Shown one piece after another: positions 1-5,964 of a stretch of DNA of 8,753 nucleotides (position 1 is its first letter; each line of letters begins with the position of its first letter). The notes under the pieces are model-generated. The model did no database searches. It was not told where the DNA came from and saw nothing but the letters and a program-made list of their open reading frames with translations. The DNA is from Chloroflexia bacterium (lineage in GTDB: Bacteria; Chloroflexota; Chloroflexia; Thermomicrobiales; UBA6265): NCBI GenBank assembly GCA_013694885.1, contig JACDBO010000477.1:1-8753 (forward strand), in the 5' to 3' direction. A program made the translations under genes and the position numbers.

Positions 1-259
1 CAGGCATACTGGCATGGCGGGCACGGGATCCTCCGGCGAACACAGAGCGGTGACACCTCCTTGTTCGTCGGACCCGTGGCCGCCCGCCAAGCCCTGACAT
101 CCTCCCACCTATTGCCGGTCACTCTAATGCATGCACTACTCAGCACGGCACATTGACCCAGCCGCACCGCACGGTCCTTTCGCTGCCTAATCTACGTGGT
201 TTAAGTCAATGCCTCGTCCAAGAGGGATCGGGTGGTCGCAGACCTCTCGCGTTCGTTTT
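1..259. other. Left-edge non-coding stretch
   Basis: I see no supportable gene here. The open frames that cross it on the plus strand are low-complexity Arg/Ser/Pro-rich translations that run into the antisense of hicB. A short string CCTGACATCCTCCC at 93-106 resembles sequence often found beside IS200/IS605 ends, but no matching hairpin or transposase accompanies it. The stretch lies downstream of hicB, and no clear hairpin followed by a T-run is visible as its terminator. Confidence 0.5.
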
Positions 260-472
260 CTACGCGGGAACGGGCCGAGCGGGCTCGGGGATCGGTGCGC
301 CGATCTCACGAGCGGCCTCCAGCCATCCCGTCATCGCCACACGCACCTCTGCCAACGCCTCTTCGGGGGAGTCGCCATGTGCAGAGCAGTACTTGAGCTC
401 GGGTATGTTTGCGATCCAACTCTGATCTTCATTTGACCAGAACAGTTCGATTCGATAGCGATCATCGCGCAT
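260..472 (-). CDS. hicB: HicB-family antitoxin
   Basis: Antitoxin of a type II HicAB module, expected to bind and neutralise the HicA mRNA interferase. The 70-residue product matches the short HicB subfamily: YRIELFW (residues 6-12), IANIPELKYCSAHGDSPEEAL (20-40, the partial RNase H-like core) and WLEAAREIGAPIPEP (50-64). I chose the ATG at 472 because AGGAGG sits six bases upstream (479-484). The longer reading from 499 would overlap hicA and add an Arg-rich tail foreign to the family. The protein ends soon after the PIPEP motif, so no helix-turn-helix or ribbon-helix-helix DNA-binding tail is present, and autoregulation, if any, must differ from HicB proteins that carry one. It lies ten bases after the hicA stop, and its SD overlaps that stop, suggesting coupled translation. 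Family call is firm; neutralising activity is inferred. Confidence 0.88.
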   Translation of the reverse strand: MRDDRYRIELFWSNEDQSWIANIPELKYCSAHGDSPEEALAEVRVAMTGWLEAAREIGAPIPEPARPVPA

Positions 473-478
473 CACTCG

Positions 479-484
479 CCTCCT
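479..484 (-). promoter_or_regulatory. hicB ribosome binding site overlapping hicA stop
   Basis: On the minus strand this reads AGGAGG, six bases before the ATG at 472. It overlaps the hicA stop codon (483-485). It decides the hicB start in favour of 472 over 499 and suggests that ribosomes finishing hicA feed hicB. Confidence 0.75.
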
Positions 485-728
485 ATACCGAGTCGCCATA
501 GGCGTCGATCAGCTTGACGAGTTGGCGGACCTGGTAGGGTTTTGCCTTCCCGTTCTTTTCCGGCTGAAGATTCACCAACGTCGGCACACCCTCGCGACCG
601 AACTGGCGGTGGCTGCCGGTCTGACGTATGAAACGAAAAGCATACGCCTCGGCGAGAGCACAAGCATCCGAGAACCGCACATCCGCCGGGTTGTTTCGAG
701 CCTTCGCCAACAGCTTCTCTTGATTCAT
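483..728 (-). CDS. hicA: HicA-family toxin (mRNA interferase)
   Basis: Predicted toxin of the HicAB pair. HicA proteins are small double-stranded-RNA-binding-fold enzymes that inactivate mRNA using a conserved histidine. The 81-residue product shows the subfamily signature: NNPADVRF (12-19), RQTGSHRQF (35-43), TLVNLQP (50-56) and GKAKPYQVRQLVKLIDAYG (60-78). His40 in GSH is the expected catalytic residue. The common GSHH is GSHR here, a small deviation. The ATG at 728 is supported by AAGGAG seven bases upstream, inside the last codons of the adenosyltransferase gene, whose TAG ends only one base before this ATG. The longer open frame reaching to 938 is just antisense or alternate-frame extension into that gene. 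Order hicA then hicB is the usual one. Base composition is less GC-rich than the flanking metabolic genes, consistent with acquisition as a module. Confidence 0.88.
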   Translation of the reverse strand: MNQEKLLAKARNNPADVRFSDACALAEAYAFRFIRQTGSHRQFGREGVPTLVNLQPEKNGKAKPYQVRQLVKLIDAYGDSV

Positions 729-729
729 T

Positions 730-1272
730 CTAGCGCTCCTTCGCCAGGCGTGGACCCTCGCCGATGTGCGCGTCCTCGGCGCGGGCCAGGATGAATAGGA
801 GCGAAGAAAGGCGGTTGAGGTAGCGCAGCACCTGCGGGTTCCGCACCTGACCGGCATTGGTGAGCACGACCGCCACCCGCTCGGCGCGACGGGCGACCGT
901 CCGCGCCACATCGAGCGCGGCACCGCCGACCGTGTCACCGGGCACCACGAATTCCGGCGGCAGACGCACCCGCTCCGTGAGGCGCGCGATCTCGTCCTCC
1001 AGCCAGGTCACGCGTTCCTCCGGTAACCGGTAGGCATCCGGGCGCAGTTCGTCGGTGAAGGCCAGCTCGGCCATGATCTGATAGAGATCGCGTTGGGCCA
1101 CAAGCAAGGTATCGCCGGCGCCTGTGGCGACCGCCTGGGCACGCCCCAGCCCGATCGCCGACGTCGTCTCGTCGAGCGCGCCGAGTAACTCGATGCGCGG
1201 GTCGTCTTTACCGACCCGATCGCCGAGCAGGTCGGTCTGCCCCTGGTCTCCCTTTGCGGTGTAGATGCGCAT
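730..1272 (-). CDS. PduO-type corrinoid (cob(I)alamin) adenosyltransferase
   Basis: Transfers the adenosyl group of ATP to reduced cobalt in corrinoids to make adenosylcobalamin, in the cytoplasm. The 180-residue product has the family layout. TAKGDQGQTDLLGDR (5-19) is the N-terminal ATP-binding loop, ELLGALDETTSAIG (28-41) the next motif, DVARTVARRAERVAV (121-135) the Arg-rich active-site helix, and YLNRLSSLLFILAR (151-164) the C-terminal signature. Several usually conserved positions differ: the TGD loop is KGD, the DELN-type motif is DETT, and the His of the LHxxR-type motif is Asp121. It is therefore a divergent member. The ATG at 1272 has AGGGAG six bases upstream (1279-1284); the longer frame to 1377 lacks homology-like sequence. 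No other cobalamin gene and no clear B12 riboswitch were seen nearby. It ends one base before hicA and may share its transcript. Confidence 0.88.
   Translation of the reverse strand: MRIYTAKGDQGQTDLLGDRVGKDDPRIELLGALDETTSAIGLGRAQAVATGAGDTLLVAQRDLYQIMAELAFTDELRPDAYRLPEERVTWLEDEIARLTERVRLPPEFVVPGDTVGGAALDVARTVARRAERVAVVLTNAGQVRNPQVLRYLNRLSSLLFILARAEDAHIGEGPRLAKER
736..741 (-). promoter_or_regulatory. hicA ribosome binding site inside adenosyltransferase gene
   Basis: On the minus strand this reads AAGGAG, seven bases before the hicA ATG at 728. It lies within the final codons of the adenosyltransferase gene (stop 730-732). It fixes the hicA start and makes translational coupling between the two genes plausible. 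Confidence 0.7.
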
Positions 1273-1424
1273 CGTCCACTCCCTTTCTCTTCGTTCACAG
1301 GGCGGCGAGGTCGCGCCGCTGGAAGCGCAGAGGTGCCCTGTGCGGCATGGTAGGATAGCCGCCAGGGTTCCGATCATCGTCGATCACCCGGACCAACCTT
1401 CAGCGCCTCATTTCAGCCAACGAC

Positions 1425-1461
1425 GCCCGCATCGCCAGGCGCCGCCCGCATGGCGCCCGCA
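1425..1461. repeat. Triple GCCCGCA repeat with GGCGCC dyad upstream of the oxidoreductase
   Basis: GCCCGCA occurs at 1425-1431, 1444-1450 and 1455-1461. Two copies of the self-complementary GGCGCC (1438-1443 and 1452-1457) can pair across an eight-base loop. The cluster ends 17 bases before the proposed start of the oxidoreductase. It could be an operator or a 5' leader hairpin, but short GC-rich repeats are common in such genomes, so functional meaning is uncertain. Confidence 0.3.
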
Positions 1462-1478
1462 CCGGAAAGCCCGTACCA

Positions 1479-2651
1479 ATGGTAATTCCCTACCGCACGC
1501 GACACCCCCTGCCTACTCAAGCCGACGTATCCAAAGTAACCGCGCCGCCGACCAAGCCCCTTCGTGTCGCCGTGATCGGCACCGGATTCGGCGCCGCGGT
1601 TCATATCCCGGCCTTGCAGTTCATCGAAGAGACCGAGGTTGTCGCCGTCTGCTCACGACGCGCCGAGCGAGCCAAGGCGGTTGCCGCCCGCCACGGCATC
1701 CCGACCGCGGCCACCGATTTCCGCGACCTCGTGCGCGACCCGGATATCGACGCGGTCGTGATCGCCACTCCGCCCTACCTCCACCACCAGATGGCGATTG
1801 CCGCGCTGGAGGCACGCAAGCACGTCCTCTGCGAGAAGCCGATGGCGCGCAACCTGGCCGAGACGCGGGACATGGTCAAACTGGCCGAGACCGCCGGAGT
1901 GGTGGCGATGATCAACCACGAGTTTCGCTACCTGCCGATCCGCGCCCGCGTCAAGGAACTGATCGACGAGGGCTACCTCGGCGTGCCGCAGTCCGCCTCG
2001 CTCATCGTCTACCGCTCGAGCCTGGCCGACCCGAACGAGCGTCCCTTCGGCTGGCTGATGGAGCATGACAAGGCCGGCGGGATGCTCCTCGCCTCCGGCT
2101 CGCACCACATCGACGCCCTGCGCTGGTGGCTCGGCGAGATCCACGCCGTCGCCGGGACTACCGCGACGATGGTCAAGAAGCGCCGCCTCGCGGACTCGTC
2201 GGGCATGGCGACGGTCGATGCCGACGACAACTTCGCCTTCCTGCTGCGCTTCGCCAGCGGCGCAATCGCGACCGTCCACGTCTGCGCGACCGCGCCGACG
2301 GATGCGGGCGAACAGATCACGCTCTCGGGGACCGAGGGGATGCTGATCGTCGAGGGCGACGGGGTGCTCTATGGCGGACGCCGTCGCGACGTTGATCTGC
2401 GCGAGTTGCCGATCCCTGAGCGATTGGAGGTCGAGCTGCCCGAGTTCCCCCACTTCCTGACGAGACCGACGATCCAGCTCCTGCGCGATTGGGTGCGCGC
2501 CATTCGAGAAGGCGCCGGGGCGACCTTCGCGCCGTCGTTCGCCGACGGCGCGAAGGTGCAGGAAGTCATCGACGCCGTGGTGCGCTCCGGCGCCCAGGGC
2601 CGCTGGATCGACACCAGCGGCTCCCGCTGGCCCCTCTCGTCGGCGGTGTAG
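1479..2651 (+). CDS. Gfo/Idh/MocA-family NAD(P)-dependent oxidoreductase
   Basis: Cytoplasmic dehydrogenase of the glucose-fructose oxidoreductase/inositol dehydrogenase family, which oxidises or reduces sugar-like alcohols using NAD(P). The 390-residue product has the N-terminal Rossmann fold (RVAVIGTGFGAA, 29-40; DAVVIATPPYLHH, 91-103), the family CEKPMA motif (118-123, with Lys120 the expected catalytic residue) and the substrate domain motif GGMLLASGSHHIDALRWWLG (200-219). In that motif the usual DxGxHxxD reads AxGxHxxD: the first Asp is Ala205, while His209 and Asp212 are kept. The start at 1479 is the only good ATG before the Rossmann motif, but its ribosome binding site is weak and it leaves about 28 extra N-terminal residues, so a leaderless mRNA or another start remains possible. 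The gene is divergent from the adenosyltransferase and stands alone. Substrate cannot be told from sequence. Confidence 0.9.
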   Translation: MVIPYRTRHPLPTQADVSKVTAPPTKPLRVAVIGTGFGAAVHIPALQFIEETEVVAVCSRRAERAKAVAARHGIPTAATDFRDLVRDPDIDAVVIATPPYLHHQMAIAALEARKHVLCEKPMARNLAETRDMVKLAETAGVVAMINHEFRYLPIRARVKELIDEGYLGVPQSASLIVYRSSLADPNERPFGWLMEHDKAGGMLLASGSHHIDALRWWLGEIHAVAGTTATMVKKRRLADSSGMATVDADDNFAFLLRFASGAIATVHVCATAPTDAGEQITLSGTEGMLIVEGDGVLYGGRRRDVDLRELPIPERLEVELPEFPHFLTRPTIQLLRDWVRAIREGAGATFAPSFADGAKVQEVIDAVVRSGAQGRWIDTSGSRWPLSSAV

Positions 2652-2753
2652 AGTGCGAGAGAAATTTGCCTGCTACCTTTCCGATATGGCTTCCCGGAAG
2701 GATCAGCGGTGGGAGACAACGGCCAAGCGCTCTATCACCATGGAGAATCGGAC

Positions 2754-3023
2754 ATGACGAGTGAAGACAGACTGTTCCATGACCGCATCGTCCAGGACCC
2801 GCAGGTAATGGTCGGCAAGCCCGTGATCCGGGGAACGCGGATTCCTGTAGAACGGATCATCGAGCATTTGGCTACAACTCCGGATTTTGACGATCTTTTC
2901 GCCGCCTATCCACGTCTGCGCATGGAAGATGTGCAGGCAGCCCTGGCATACGCCCTCGAAGCAGTGGAAGCGAAGCGGGGCAGCCGGAGCAAGACCGCTG
3001 AGGCATTACCGACGAAGGCATGA
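2754..3023 (+). CDS. DUF433-family antitoxin-like protein
   Basis: Predicted antitoxin partner of the next gene. The 89-residue product carries a DUF433 domain: DRIVQDPQVMVGKPVIRGTR (9-28), IPVERIIEHLA (29-39) and the C-terminal helix pair around FDDLFAAYPRLRMEDVQAAL (45-64). Proteins of this family have a winged or MerR-like helix-turn-helix and usually sit before a DUF5615 toxin. I chose the ATG at 2754 because GGAG lies eight bases upstream (2742-2745); the earlier ATG at 2709 adds an N-terminus unlike the family. Its final four bases, ATGA, contain the start of the DUF5615 gene, so the two are translationally coupled. The domain call is firm; the DNA-binding and antitoxin role is inferred from family and gene order. 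Confidence 0.85.
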   Translation: MTSEDRLFHDRIVQDPQVMVGKPVIRGTRIPVERIIEHLATTPDFDDLFAAYPRLRMEDVQAALAYALEAVEAKRGSRSKTAEALPTKA

Positions 3024-3382
3024 GGTTCTTGCTGGATGAGAGCGCCGACGCCCGACTCGGCTTCCATATGCGATCTCTCGGTCATGACGTCGCGGCTATC
3101 GCGGTCGACTTCCCGGCGAGCCTTGCCGACCCGGAGGTACTTGCGATTGCTCATCGAGAACATCGCATCCTCATCACCGATGATCGACACTTCGGTGAAC
3201 TGGTCTTTGTCCGACTGCACCCTCATTCCAGTGTCATCTACCTACGCCTTGGCAAACATGCCGAATTGCCCACAAAGATCGGCCGGCTTGACCATGTCCT
3301 TACCCATTTCGCTGATCGCCTCGACCAGTTTCTCGTCGTGACACGGGAACGCGTTCGCGTCGGCGGCCTGGCCGAGGAATGA
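3020..3382 (+). CDS. DUF5615 PIN-like toxin
   Basis: Predicted toxin of the DUF433/DUF5615 pair, with a PIN-like (Mut7-C-like) nuclease fold. The 120-residue product shows the family pattern: MRFLLDESAD (1-10), GHDV (21-24), ILITDDRHFGELVF (50-63) and SVIYLRL (71-77). Acidic residues Asp6, Glu7, Asp54 and Asp55 are the likely metal-binding centre. The start overlaps the DUF433 stop as ATGA and has no well-spaced ribosome binding site of its own, so expression probably depends on reinitiation. The segment is visibly less GC-rich than the neighbouring metabolic genes. RNase activity and toxicity are inferred; the pair could also have a non-toxic role, since few members have been tested. Confidence 0.83.
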   Translation: MRFLLDESADARLGFHMRSLGHDVAAIAVDFPASLADPEVLAIAHREHRILITDDRHFGELVFVRLHPHSSVIYLRLGKHAELPTKIGRLDHVLTHFADRLDQFLVVTRERVRVGGLAEE

Positions 3383-3465
3383 CGGGTCCAGCAGGGGCAA
3401 AAGGGTCTGCTCGTCGAATGGTTCCATGATTGCTTCGCGTTCAAGGTCCACAGGGAGGAACAAAC

Positions 3466-4599
3466 ATGGCCGCTCCCGCTGTCGCCACATCCGAGTTGAT
3501 CCTTGCGCCGGAGCAGGAGGTCGATACGCCCTGCCTGGTTGTTGACGAGGGTATCCTGCGACGCAACATCGAGCGGATGGCCGAGTTCGCGCGGGGCGCC
3601 GGTGTGGGGTTGCGCCCGCACATCAAGACGCACAAGACGCCGGAGATCGCCCGCATGCAGCTTGCGGCCGGCGCGGTCGGCATCACCTGCGCCAAGGTCG
3701 GCGAGGCCGAGGTGATGGCCGAGCAGGCTGGGGTCGACGACGTGCTGGTCGCCTACCCGACGGTGGGTGAGCCCAAGATCCGGCGCATCCTGGCGCTGCT
3801 GGAGCGGGCGCGCGTCGTCGTCGCGGTCGATTCCACCGCCGCCGCCGAGGCACTCTCGGCGGCGATGAAGCGGCATGGGCGCACGCTCGAGGTCTGCATC
3901 GAGGTCAACACCGGGCAGAACCGCTCCGGCGCGCTGGCCGGCGACGAGTCCGTCGCCTTCGCGCTGACCGTGGCCCGGCTGCCGGGCCTCCACATGGTCG
4001 GGATCATGACCCACGAGGGGCAAGCCAACTCGGCGCCACCGGACGAGATCGAGACGGTGGCGCTGGCCGCCGGGCGGACGATGGTGGAGATTGCCGAGCG
4101 CATTCGCGGACACAGTGTCGAGTTGCCGATGGTCAGCGTCGGCTCGACCCCGGCGTCGCACTACACGCCGACCGTACCCGGCATCACCGAGATGCGCCCT
4201 GGTACCTACGTCTTCAACGACAGCTCGGCCTTCCAGTACGGCCGGCTCGGTGTCGGCGATTGCGCGGCCCGCTTCGTCGCCACGGTCGTCAGCCGCCCGG
4301 CGCCGGACCGCGCCGTGCTCGACACCGGCTCCAAGTCACTGGCGATGGACCCCGGCAAGGCTCACCCTGGCCACGGCTACATCGTCGGCCATCCCGAGGC
4401 AATCATCAGCAAGTTGAGCGAGGAGCACGGCGTCGTCACGCTCCCGGCGGGCGAGGAGGGTTTTGCGGTCGGCGACCGGGTCGAGGTGATCCCGAACCAC
4501 GTCTGCCCGACCGTGAACCTGATGGACGATCTCTTCATCGCCCGCGACGGCCGCCTCGTCGACACCTGGCGCATCGCCGCCCGCGGCAAGGTGCGGTAA
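3466..4599 (+). CDS. PLP-dependent D-threonine aldolase/D-serine dehydratase-like enzyme
   Basis: Fold-type III pyridoxal-phosphate enzyme acting on a D-hydroxy amino acid: either aldol cleavage of D-threonine-like substrates or deamination of D-serine. The 377-residue product has an alanine-racemase-like barrel with VDTPCLVVDEGILRRNIERM (19-38) and RPHIKTHKTPEIARMQ (50-65); Lys54 is the expected Schiff-base lysine. NTGQNRSG (148-155) and VGSTPA (225-230) line the barrel. The C-terminal domain has PNHVCPTVNLMDDL (343-356), where His345 and Cys347 correspond to the zinc ligands of the eukaryotic-type D-serine dehydratase family. The ATG at 3466 follows AGGGAGG with a seven-base gap to the start; an upstream TTG at 3430 is not supported. 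The gene lies 83 bases after the toxin gene and is probably independent of it. Its stop is three bases from the stop of the convergent glgC-type gene. D-threonine versus D-serine preference cannot be decided. Confidence 0.88.
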   Translation: MAAPAVATSELILAPEQEVDTPCLVVDEGILRRNIERMAEFARGAGVGLRPHIKTHKTPEIARMQLAAGAVGITCAKVGEAEVMAEQAGVDDVLVAYPTVGEPKIRRILALLERARVVVAVDSTAAAEALSAAMKRHGRTLEVCIEVNTGQNRSGALAGDESVAFALTVARLPGLHMVGIMTHEGQANSAPPDEIETVALAAGRTMVEIAERIRGHSVELPMVSVGSTPASHYTPTVPGITEMRPGTYVFNDSSAFQYGRLGVGDCAARFVATVVSRPAPDRAVLDTGSKSLAMDPGKAHPGHGYIVGHPEAIISKLSEEHGVVTLPAGEEGFAVGDRVEVIPNHVCPTVNLMDDLFIARDGRLVDTWRIAARGKVR

Positions 4600-4602
4600 T
4601 GA

Positions 4603-5832
4603 TTATGCGGTCGCCTCGGGTTCGACGCGGGCGCCGCGCTTGACCGTGCTGCCGCCTTCGATGGTCGCCCCTTGGCCGATCAGGGTGAGCTCCTCGGTTG
4701 TCGGCAGCTCATTCCTGGGCTCACCTCCGACGCGCGCCCTGGCGCCGATCCGCACCAGGGCGTCGACGATAGCGAACTGGACCGATGCACTGGCCTCGAC
4801 GACCGTGTCGTGGAAGACGATCGAGTCTTGCACCGTGGCGCCCTCTTCGACGACCACTCCCGGCGCCAGCACGGAGCGCGCAACTTCGCCGCGGATGTCG
4901 CAGCCGGGCGAGATCAAGCTGTTGGTGATCGCCGCCGTCTCATGAATCCTGGCCGGCATCCGTTGCGGTTCCAGCGTCAATACTGGCCAGCGCTGGTCGT
5001 CCAACGCGAGACCGGGGTGTTCGGCCAGCAAGTCCATGTGCGACTGGAAATACGACTCCGGGCGGCCGACATCCTTCCAGTAGCCTTCCAGTTCATGCGC
5101 GTAGACTTTCCCGGCGCGAACAAGTTCCGGCAGGAGCTGGTCGCCGAAGTCTTCCAGGCCGGTGCTGCCGCCTTCGCCGTCTGGATCGAGGCGTTCATGA
5201 AGGGTTTCGAGGGTTTCCAGGAGAACAGCGGCGTCGTAGACGAAGACCTCGGCGAGGGCGATATCGCTCGTCGGCGCCTCCGGTTTGTAGTCGAAGCCGG
5301 TGACTCGATTCTCGCGGTTGACCGTGACGACGCCGAAGTTAAATGCCTCGGCGATGGGCACATGGGTCGTGACGAGCGTACAGGTGGCGTCCTTTGCCCG
5401 GTGGGTGGCGATCACATCGTTGTAGTCGAGTTTGTAGATGTGGTCGGCGCTGAGCACGAGCAGGAGGTCCGGGTCGAATTCGCGCAGGAGCCGCCGGTTG
5501 CGGAAGATCGCATCGGCGTTTCCCTCGGCGAACCCGGTGTCCTTGGCGCCCGCTCCTTGCTGCGGCGGCAAGATCATCAGCCCGCCGTGCGTGCGGTCGA
5601 GGTCCCACGGCCGGCCATTGGCGAGCACATCGTTGATCGAGTGCGTCTCGTATTGGACCACGACCCAGACGTTGTCGATCCCGCTGTGGGCCAGGTTGGA
5701 GAGCGCGAAGTCAATCAGGCGATAGACTCCGGCGTAGGGTAGCGCCGGTTTGGCTCGCTCCTGCGTCAACACCTCCATCCGCCCACCCTGTCCGCCAGCC
5801 AGCACCAGCGCCAGCACTTTCTCGCGTGCCAT
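4603..5832 (-). CDS. glgC: Glucose-1-phosphate adenylyltransferase (GlgC) family protein
   Basis: Nucleotidyltransferase of the ADP-glucose pyrophosphorylase family, which makes ADP-glucose from ATP and glucose 1-phosphate for glycogen or related glucans. The 409-residue product has an N-terminal nucleotidyltransferase domain: VLAGGQGGRMEVLTQERAKP (10-29), YRLIDFALSN (37-46), LSADHIYKLDY (127-137, Asp130 the expected metal ligand), FDYKP (180-184, with the sugar-phosphate lysine) and GYWKDVGRPESY (250-261). The C-terminal part (about 295-409) looks like a left-handed beta-helix. The canonical GTADA motif is GNADA (104-108), and GRPWDLDRT (73-81) marks a subfamily related to, but perhaps not identical with, classical GlgC. 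The ATG at 5832 is favoured because GGAGG (5841-5845) is eight bases upstream; ATG 5838 would be too close to it. No glgA, glgB or glgP is in the window. Confidence 0.87.
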   Translation of the reverse strand: MAREKVLALVLAGGQGGRMEVLTQERAKPALPYAGVYRLIDFALSNLAHSGIDNVWVVVQYETHSINDVLANGRPWDLDRTHGGLMILPPQQGAGAKDTGFAEGNADAIFRNRRLLREFDPDLLLVLSADHIYKLDYNDVIATHRAKDATCTLVTTHVPIAEAFNFGVVTVNRENRVTGFDYKPEAPTSDIALAEVFVYDAAVLLETLETLHERLDPDGEGGSTGLEDFGDQLLPELVRAGKVYAHELEGYWKDVGRPESYFQSHMDLLAEHPGLALDDQRWPVLTLEPQRMPARIHETAAITNSLISPGCDIRGEVARSVLAPGVVVEEGATVQDSIVFHDTVVEASASVQFAIVDALVRIGARARVGGEPRNELPTTEELTLIGQGATIEGGSTVKRGARVEPEATA

Positions 5833-5840
5833 CCACATCC

Positions 5841-5845
5841 CCTCC
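5841..5845 (-). promoter_or_regulatory. Ribosome binding site deciding the glgC start
   Basis: GGAGG on the minus strand lies eight bases from the ATG at 5832 but only two bases from the ATG at 5838. It therefore selects 5832 as the initiation codon of the glgC-type gene. Confidence 0.65.
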
Positions 5846-5964
5846 AGTGACGATCTCGTTCGACGTGGTTGACCTGGGCGGCACGATGCAGGAAAGGTGC
5901 CAGCCGTTGACCGCGCCTCCATCGACAGGTAGCGTGGCGTAGTGTGGATGAGCAGTGCCGTAGA

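Noticed and set aside
93..106. CCTGACATCCTCCC string resembling sequence beside IS200/IS605 ends
   Set aside because: Too short on its own; no adjacent end hairpin and no tnpA or tnpB remnant found.
275..288. CCGAGC-GG-GCTCGG inverted repeat at the 3' end of hicB
   Set aside because: Two-base loop, inside coding sequence, no T-run; explained by codons for the Pro/Arg-rich tail.
153..436. Two plus-strand frames opposite hicB
   Set aside because: Antisense to a recognisable HicB; no family pattern and no clear ribosome binding site.
1273..1478. Possible cobalamin riboswitch upstream of the adenosyltransferase
   Set aside because: I could not find a B12-box-like sequence or the expected helices on the minus strand.
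1265..2068. 267-residue plus-strand frame overlapping the start of the oxidoreductase
   Set aside because: Alternate-frame shadow, strongly Arg-rich; the other frame holds the Rossmann and EKP motifs.
2676..2701. Weak stem CCTTTCCG / CGGAAGG after the oxidoreductase stop
   Set aside because: Short stem with a bulge and no following T-run; not enough for a terminator call.
3242..3427. Short minus-strand frame opposite the end of the DUF5615 gene, with a protein-like sequence
   Set aside because: It has a weak upstream ribosome binding site and lies antisense to a conserved toxin domain; the plausible composition is explained by reverse-strand codons.
3238..4161. 307-residue open frame on the minus strand opposite the PLP enzyme
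   Set aside because: Arg/His/Gly/Asp-rich, no domain pattern, no good ribosome binding site, and fully antisense to a gene with clear family motifs. This is a typical GC-rich shadow.
4672..5742. 356-residue plus-strand frame opposite the glgC-type gene
   Set aside because: Asp/Val/Gly-rich low-complexity translation, antisense to a well-supported enzyme.
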